Origin: Glaciecola sp034112105
Lineage (GTDB): Bacteria > Pseudomonadota > Gammaproteobacteria > Enterobacterales > Alteromonadaceae
Assembly (NCBI GenBank): GCA_034112105.1
Contig: JAWUVZ010000068.1
Span: 1 to 39,464, forward strand
Length of the DNA stretch: 39,464 nt
Direction: 5' to 3'
Below are positions 34,079 through 39,464 of the stretch, one piece after another. Each line of letters opens with the position of its first letter. The first letter of the stretch is position 1. The notes under the pieces were generated by a model. The model searched no databases. It was not told the origin of the DNA and saw only the letters and a list, made by a program, of their open reading frames with translations. The translations under genes were made by a program, and so were the position numbers.

Positions 34079-35850
34079 ATGACTGTGTTTTCCAATTATG
34101 ATCAAATCATAGAACGACTTAGCTTAAACCAACTCTGGGATTTCCCCGGTGGTGTTCATCCGCCACAGCAAAAAAAACTATCAAATCAGTCAAATATTGA
34201 GTTCCTTCAGTTAGAGCCTACATATTACGTTCCTGTAAAACAGCATATTGGTGTGGAAGGGAAATTATTAGTTGCACAAGGCGAACGGATATTAAAAGGA
34301 CAATTATTAACCGCTAGCGAAGCACCATTCTCAGTTCCTGTGCATGCTCCTACCTCTGGTATAGTCGCAAAAATTACGCAACACGTTTCAGCACACCCAT
34401 CTGGCATTCCTGAACTTAGCGTTATCATCGATGCTGATGGACAAGATACCTGGACTGAGTTAAAGCCTGTGCCTGACTATGCTAAAACAACTAAATCAGA
34501 ATTAATTCAACGAATATGCGATGCAGGCATTAGCGGAATGGGTGGTGCCGGATTTCCAACGCACATAAAAACAAACAACAATAAACCGCTCGAATTCCTA
34601 ATCATAAACGGCATTGAGTGTGAGCCCTATATTTCATCCGATGACAGATTGATGCGCGAGCACGCTTGGCAAATTCGTCAGGGCATCGATATATTGGTGC
34701 ATATTTTAAGGCCCAAACAAGTCATCATTGCTGTGGAGGATAACAAGCCTGAAGCACTCGAAACAATGTCTATAGCTTGTCAACAAAAAAACAATTATCA
34801 GGTGGTGAATGTACCTACAAAGTATCCAGCTGGCGGCGAAAAACAACTTGTACAAGTTCTCACATCTCGAGAGGTACCGTCCAATGGTCTACCCATTGAT
34901 GTTGGTTGTATTATGTATAATGTCGCAACATGTTATGCAATTGCCGATGCTATTGTAGAAGGAAAGCCGTTAATTGAGCGCGTGGTAACACTGACCGGAA
35001 GAGGATTTAAATCGCCTAAAAATGTATGGGCTCGAGTAGGTACGCCAATTCAATCGTTACTTCTGTGCTCACTCCCATAGTAAAAATTTCAAACTGCATA
35101 CTTGTGCCTGCAGACAATGAATTGCCGCACCCAGAAGATGAAAGAGCTTGCATACGCTGCTCGGCATGTTCCGACGTTTGCCCCGCATCACTATTACCTC
35201 AGCAGCTATTTTGGTATAGCAAATCAAAAGAGCTTGAAAAAGCTGAAGAATATAACCTATTTGATTGTATTGAGTGTGGTGCTTGCGCTTATGTTTGTCC
35301 TAGTGAAATTCCACTCGTGCATTATTATCGTCAAGCCAAAGCGGACATCCGCAATCAAAGGGAAGAAAAAGAAAAATCTGATAAAGCCAAAGTGCGCTTT
35401 GAAGCACGCACAGCCAGATTACAGCAAGAGAAAGAAGCCCGTGAAGAAAAATATAGGCTAGCAGCTGAAGCACGCAAGGCCTCCATGAACAAAGATGGCG
35501 GTGCTGCTAAAGATAAAATTGCAGCTGCATTGGCGAGAGCGAAAGCAAAAAAAGAAGCGTTCGCAAAGGAAGCCGAGAATGCACAGAGCGCAGAAAAAAT
35601 AAAAACGAAAGAAAATGCATCGGAAGTAACAGACTCATCTGCGTTGCCAAAAACTAAAGTAATGTCAGTCGATGAAGTTGCTACCAAGGTCTCAGCATCT
35701 CAAACGGAAAAAAACGATTCATCTACAAAAAATAGCGTGGATGGGGATGCCGCAGCAGCCAAAAGAAAACGTGTGGCAGCCGCTGTCGCGAAAGCAAAAG
35801 CAAAAAAATTAGCTGCTGATAAAGCAAAAAAAGAGAATGAAGAACTATGA
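34079..35850 (+). pseudogene. rnfC: rnfC disrupted by an internal deletion with frame change
   Basis: RnfC is the NADH/FMN- and Fe-S-binding peripheral subunit. The first frame starts at 34079 (MTVFSNYDQIIERL), keeps LWDFPGGVHPPQ, VHAPTSGIV, GMGGAGFPTHIK and INGIECEPYISSDDRLM, and ends ARVGTPIQSLL then a stop at 35078-35080. The second frame resumes at TPIVKISNCILVPADNELP (about 35071). It carries both ferredoxin motifs, CIRCSACSDVCP and CIECGACAYVCP, and a Lys/Ala-rich tail to 35850. Against E. coli RnfC the 27-29 residues between these points, including MGGPLMG, are missing, and the frame is shifted. A base error alone cannot explain the gap. The rnfC start has GAGG too close (1 base), which may be normal coupling to rnfB. 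Confidence 0.88.
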
Positions 35851-36920
35851 CAATGTTGAGTTTATCTAGCTCACCTCACCACCATAATCGACGTGACATA
35901 GGCCAAGTAATGCGGATTGTTTGTTATGCGACTATTCCTGGGATCGTAGCTAACATTTGGTTTTTTGGGTTTGGTATTCTGATTCAAATTGTGTTGGCAA
36001 TCATAACGGCTTTAGTTACAGAAGGCGTTATTATGGAGCTACGCAGGAAAAAAACTGAACGCGTTCTTAAAGATTATAGTGCTGTTTTAGCCGCATTACT
36101 TTTAGCTATTTCTATTCCTCCCTTGGCGCCTTGGTGGGTTATTGTAATCGGCACATTTTTCGCGATAGCTATTGTAAAACAATTATATGGTGGTTTGGGT
36201 TACAATATGTTCAACCCTGCTATGGCTGCTTATGTCATGCTCTTGATTTCATTTCCAATGCAAATGACATCGTGGTTGCCCCCTCTGTCTATTGCAGAAC
36301 AGTCGCATACTTTATGGGACGCAATTCATACTGTTTTCACGGGCTTCACAAGCACCGGCTTTAATGTTGAACAATTAAAAGTCGGAGTGGATGGCACAAC
36401 GATGGCCACGCCGCTAGATGAAGTAAAGACAGCCCTATTACAGGGCTATACAGTTACTGAAGCTGCAACGGATATAATTTTTGATGGAGCATATGGAAAA
36501 GGCTGGTTATGGGTATCCATAGCCTATTTGTTAGGTGGCTTATTGTTAATCAAAAACAAAGTAATCAGTTGGCATATTCCTGGCAGTATGTTGGCATCAG
36601 CAACGTTATTGAGCCTATCTTTGTTTTTGATTGATGGTGATCAATACGCTTCTCCACTTTTTCACATTTTTAACGGAAGTTTGATAATTGGTGCATTTTT
36701 TATTGCAACCGATCCTGTATCGGCTTCTACAACAATCAAAGGCCGTTTAATTTTTGGCGCCGCTATTGGTTTTTGGGTTATTATTATTCGCAACTGGGGC
36801 GGGTATCCAGATGCAATTGCTTTTGCCGTTCTAATAATGAATATGGCGGTTCCACTGATCGACTACTATACGCAACCTAGAACTTATGGACATAAGAACA
36901 AAACGAGTAAAGACTCATGA
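35847..36920 (+). CDS. rnfD: Rnf complex subunit D
   Basis: RnfD is an integral membrane flavoprotein subunit homologous to NqrB. It has 357 aa (E. coli 352) with about nine hydrophobic helices and the conserved segments YGGLGYNMFNPAMAAYVML and GAFFIATDPVSASTT. The covalent FMN site is the threonine in TMATPL (T188), equivalent to TGATPL elsewhere. It overlaps the end of rnfC by 4 bases, so its translation normally depends on ribosomes finishing rnfC. The rnfC lesion could therefore reduce it, unless reinitiation occurs. Confidence 0.95.
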   Translation: MTMLSLSSSPHHHNRRDIGQVMRIVCYATIPGIVANIWFFGFGILIQIVLAIITALVTEGVIMELRRKKTERVLKDYSAVLAALLLAISIPPLAPWWVIVIGTFFAIAIVKQLYGGLGYNMFNPAMAAYVMLLISFPMQMTSWLPPLSIAEQSHTLWDAIHTVFTGFTSTGFNVEQLKVGVDGTTMATPLDEVKTALLQGYTVTEAATDIIFDGAYGKGWLWVSIAYLLGGLLLIKNKVISWHIPGSMLASATLLSLSLFLIDGDQYASPLFHIFNGSLIIGAFFIATDPVSASTTIKGRLIFGAAIGFWVIIIRNWGGYPDAIAFAVLIMNMAVPLIDYYTQPRTYGHKNKTSKDS

Positions 36921-37594
36921 TAATGAATTACATGGGAAAAAACGGCGCTATTTTAGCTGGCTTCGCATTAGTGACAACCAGCCTGATCGCAATTACCTTT
37001 GCTGGCACGAAAGAGCGAATTCAATTTGAACAAGAGAAACAGCTACTATCTATTTTAAATGAATTGGTTCCTGAACAAGCACATACAAATGAACTGCATT
37101 TGGATTGTATATTGGTCAATGCGCCAGAGAGTTTGGGTTCAAATCAAGATAAGCGTATTTTCAGAGCGCGCATAAACGAAAATAATGTCGCTGCGGTTAT
37201 CGAAACTAGCGCGCCAAATGGCTACAGTGGTGAAATGAAAATGGTTGTTGCAGTCAGTTTTGATGGCGCATCACTCGGTGCCCGGGTAGTTTGGCACAAA
37301 GAAACTCCTGGCCTCGGTGACAAGGTCGATTTGCGCGTTAGCGATTGGATATTGTCTTTTGCAAATGTGCCTTTTAGTGGGAAAGACGATAACCGCTGGC
37401 AAGTCAAAAAAGATGGTGGTCAATTTGATCAATTTACCGGTGCTACCATCACGCCACGCGCTGTGGTTCAAGCCGTCAAGAGTACATTAATCTACTACAG
37501 TGCAAATCGCGACATGGTTTTTAATACTGCAAGCAATTGCGCTAGTTCTATTGCTCATAATTCTTCTGAAAATGAGGCCTTAGCTGATGAATGA
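36917..37594 (+). CDS. rnfG: Rnf complex subunit G
   Basis: RnfG is a periplasm-facing flavoprotein anchored by one N-terminal helix (about 9-29), homologous to NqrC. The 225-aa protein has HKETPGLGDKVD and the flavinylation motif TGATIT with T177 as the likely FMN-linked residue. Length is slightly above E. coli (206), with an extended acidic C-terminus. It overlaps rnfD by 4 bases and rnfE by 8. Confidence 0.95.
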   Translation: MIMNYMGKNGAILAGFALVTTSLIAITFAGTKERIQFEQEKQLLSILNELVPEQAHTNELHLDCILVNAPESLGSNQDKRIFRARINENNVAAVIETSAPNGYSGEMKMVVAVSFDGASLGARVVWHKETPGLGDKVDLRVSDWILSFANVPFSGKDDNRWQVKKDGGQFDQFTGATITPRAVVQAVKSTLIYYSANRDMVFNTASNCASSIAHNSSENEALADE

Positions 37595-38288
37595 ATATAA
37601 AAACCTAAGTATTCAAGGAATTTGGAAAAATAACCCTGCTTTAGTTCAATTGCTGGGACTTTGTCCTTTATTAGCCGTAACGGCTACCGTTATTAATGGT
37701 TTGGGATTGGGTATTGCTACCACGCTAGTCTTATTAGGATCGAACATCACCGTCTCACTGGTGCGAAATTTTGTACCTAACGAAATTCGAATCCCAATAT
37801 TTGTTATGATTATCGCTGCTTTCGTCACTATTGTACAACTGTTGATGAATGCGTTTACATTCGAACTGTATCAAGCGCTAGGTATATTCATTCCCCTAAT
37901 TGTAACTAACTGCGCCATTATCGGACGCGCGGAAGCTTATGCTTCAAAAAATCCTGTTCCACTTGCCGCTTTTGATGGGCTAATGATGGGGCTTGGATTC
38001 ACGCTTATTTTAGTCGTCCTCGGTGCAATGCGCGAATTGCTAGGTTATGGAACCTTGCTTGTAGGTGCCGATTTACTGTTAGGTGATTGGGCAAAAGATC
38101 TCACCATTGTGATATTTACAACAGAGAGTCCATTCTTATTAGCAATATTACCTCCTGGTGCATTTTTAGGTATGGGTTTGTTAATCGCGTTAAAAAATAT
38201 GATAGACAAACTTATAGAGAAACGTTCACAAAATGCCAAGCAAGCTAAAGTTGTGCAGCGTGCGCGCGTCACGGGAACGGATATATGA
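37587..38288 (+). CDS. rnfE: Rnf complex subunit E
   Basis: RnfE is a six-helix integral membrane subunit, paralogous to RnfA in inverted topology. Of 233 aa, the hallmarks are the N-terminal WKNNPALVQLLGLCPLLAVT and the mid-membrane LIVTNCAIIGRAEAYAS, each with a cysteine matching the RnfA/E intramembrane Fe-S pair, then MRELLGYG. The C-terminal tail is basic. It overlaps nth by 4 bases (ATGA). Confidence 0.95.
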   Translation: MNEYKNLSIQGIWKNNPALVQLLGLCPLLAVTATVINGLGLGIATTLVLLGSNITVSLVRNFVPNEIRIPIFVMIIAAFVTIVQLLMNAFTFELYQALGIFIPLIVTNCAIIGRAEAYASKNPVPLAAFDGLMMGLGFTLILVVLGAMRELLGYGTLLVGADLLLGDWAKDLTIVIFTTESPFLLAILPPGAFLGMGLLIALKNMIDKLIEKRSQNAKQAKVVQRARVTGTDI

Positions 38289-38944
38289 ACAAAGTAAAAC
38301 GATATGAGATGCTCTCTCGCTGGCGCGCTAATAATCCTCACCCAACGACTGAGCTAAACTTTTCAAGTCCTTTTGAATTGCTAATAGCGGTGATACTGTC
38401 AGCACAGGCAACCGACGTCAGCGTAAACAAAGCAACAAATAAGCTGTATCCTATCGCAAACACGCCTAAAGCAATTTATGCGTTCGGTGTCGACGGGCTA
38501 AAGGAATATATAAAAACCATTGGTTTGTTTAATTCAAAAGCAAAAAATGTCATTGAGACTTGTCGTATTTTGGTAGAAACACATGATTCAGTGGTGCCCG
38601 AAAATAGAGAAGCTCTGGAAGCATTGCCAGGCGTTGGTAGAAAAACTGCTAACGTGGTACTAAATACTGCATTTGGTTGGCTAAAAGATAATAAAGGTAG
38701 ATACTTTATTGCGGTCGACACACACATTCAAAGAGTCGCTAATCGCACGGGTTATGCTAAGGGTAAGACGGTTGAAGAAACCGAACAAGCCATCATTAAG
38801 AACACCCCTAACAAAACTGAATTTATGTATGACCTACACCATTGGATGATATTACATGGCAGGTATACATGCATTGCCAGAAAGCCTAGATGTGGTTCGT
38901 GCATTATTGAAGACTTGTGTGATTACAAAGATAAAACCGAATAA
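38285..38944 (+). CDS. nth: Endonuclease III (Nth)
   Basis: Nth is a bifunctional DNA glycosylase/AP lyase that removes oxidised pyrimidines. Of 219 aa, the helix-hairpin-helix EALPGVGRKTANVVLN contains catalytic K120, VDTHIQRVANR contains catalytic D145, and the [4Fe-4S] loop uses C196, C203, C206 and C212. About seven extra residues (around WLKDNKGRY) sit before the catalytic Asp compared with E. coli (211 aa, D138). It is the last gene of the rnf operon, as in E. coli, and overlaps rnfE. Confidence 0.96.
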   Translation: MNKVKRYEMLSRWRANNPHPTTELNFSSPFELLIAVILSAQATDVSVNKATNKLYPIANTPKAIYAFGVDGLKEYIKTIGLFNSKAKNVIETCRILVETHDSVVPENREALEALPGVGRKTANVVLNTAFGWLKDNKGRYFIAVDTHIQRVANRTGYAKGKTVEETEQAIIKNTPNKTEFMYDLHHWMILHGRYTCIARKPRCGSCIIEDLCDYKDKTE

Positions 38945-39274
38945 AAAGCGTTCAAAGTACTTGTCACAACATCACTCTGAGTTCTTCAGTCCTGATTGTC
39001 AGTAAGAAGCGAGTTGTAGTCATACGATTAAGCTCTGCCGACCGTATCAACAACTGAGAAAGCGGACAATTACTGCTATGTCTGCTATTGGCGCTTTGTG
39101 CCAATAGCGGATATTCACGCTCTACCCAATGAACGAGCCCAATTAGCAGTAAGCGAACATAAGATAAATTGATGTAAAAGTAACTTTAACCAAACAATTT
39201 CGAAGAATAGAAAGTTAGGAACTAATATGGGAAACTAGACTCTCATAGCTTTAAAAATAAAAAAGGAACTTTGC
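38945..39274. other. Intergenic region with a nested inverted-repeat element
   Basis: About 330 bp without a gene. A long hairpin, TCTGCTATTGGC (39081-39092)/GCCAATAGCGGA (39100-39111), is enclosed by outer arms TTACTGCT (39070-39077)/AGCAGTAA (39145-39152). No U-tract follows. It resembles dispersed intergenic repeat elements more than a terminator. Confidence 0.5.
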
Positions 39275-39464
39275 TTGAAAAATTTCATATCATTTATGTT
39301 CGCTATTTCGTTAGCCTTTCCACATTTACTAAATGCAAAAATGCAGGTTATTCCTCTCCATAAAACCCATGAAGGTTATTTTGAAATAGAAGCATCAATA
39401 AATCAGGTTAACGCAAAATTCATTCTTGATACTGGTGCAACGGGCACCGTAGTTGATACTAATA
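39275..39464 (+). CDS. Secreted retropepsin-like aspartic protease, N-terminal part
   Basis: The gene starts with TTG at 39275 (AAAAGGAAC about 6-9 bases upstream) and runs off the window after 63 codons. The N-terminus MKNFISFMFAISLAF is a signal peptide with probable cleavage near LLNA-K. The active-site motif FILDTGATGTVVD is the DTG of retroviral-type (gag-asp) single-domain aspartic proteases found in many bacteria. Met8 (39296) is an alternative start but would break up the signal peptide. The rest of the protein is not visible. Confidence 0.75.
   Translation, partial: MKNFISFMFAISLAFPHLLNAKMQVIPLHKTHEGYFEIEASINQVNAKFILDTGATGTVVDTN

Noticed and set aside
35078..35080. Programmed frameshift as the explanation for the split rnfC frames
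   Set aside because: No slippery heptamer lies at the junction, and conserved residues are missing rather than only shifted in frame.

Overview
The window is a chromosomal segment of a low-GC gammaproteobacterium. Protein similarity (recalled, not searched) and gene order point to the Alteromonadales, probably an Alteromonadaceae of the Glaciecola/Paraglaciecola/Alteromonas type. The blocks fadR-(nhaB)-dsbB, yoaA-tsaB-slp-fadD-rnd, ycgL/ycgM/ycgN and rnfABCDGE-nth all match neighbourhoods known from Escherichia coli. Almost everything is housekeeping. No prophage, CRISPR array or defence island is visible. The only mobile DNA is the tail of an IS200-type transposase at the left edge.

Layout. 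(1) 1-3143: the IS200 tnpA tail, then fadH and fadR (both minus), covering unsaturated fatty-acid beta-oxidation and its regulator. (2) 3540-5416: a small hypothetical gene, a cold-shock protein, a collapsed nhaB remnant and dsbB (plus). (3) 5413-10812 (minus): a tight six-gene run fadD-rnd-ycgL-mltB-like-ycgM-ycgN. (4) 11053-16005 (minus): an alpha/beta hydrolase, an Slp lipoprotein, a small conserved-looking protein, tsaB and yoaA. (5) 16383-22106: a NatAB-type ABC exporter, a Yip1-family membrane protein, a DUF3025 protein and a secreted M28 peptidase lipoprotein. (6) 22483-26785: asnB behind an Asn-rich mini-ORF, a periplasmic solute-binding-like protein, and divergent queE/queC of queuosine biosynthesis. 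(7) 26861-31748 (minus): a LysR regulator, uvrB and a MATE efflux protein. (8) 31749-38944: a long AT-rich intergenic region with a DnaA-box dyad, tRNA-Asn with a consensus promoter, then rnfABCDGE-nth. (9) Right edge: the start of a secreted retropepsin-like protease.

The most notable observations are two lesions in ion-coupled membrane systems. nhaB (Na+/H+ antiporter) keeps its position beside dsbB but is reduced to three short pieces fused by deletions. rnfC has lost roughly 27-29 codons, including the conserved region around the MGGP motif, together with a reading-frame change. Other points worth a second look are a 24-codon mini-ORF starting Met-Asn-Asn-Asn just upstream of asparagine synthetase, a perfect 10-bp dyad made of two DnaA boxes around a GATC site, and a 28-codon ORF with a good ribosome-binding site overlapping the start of the solute-binding protein. 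I found no convincing evidence of an entirely new system.
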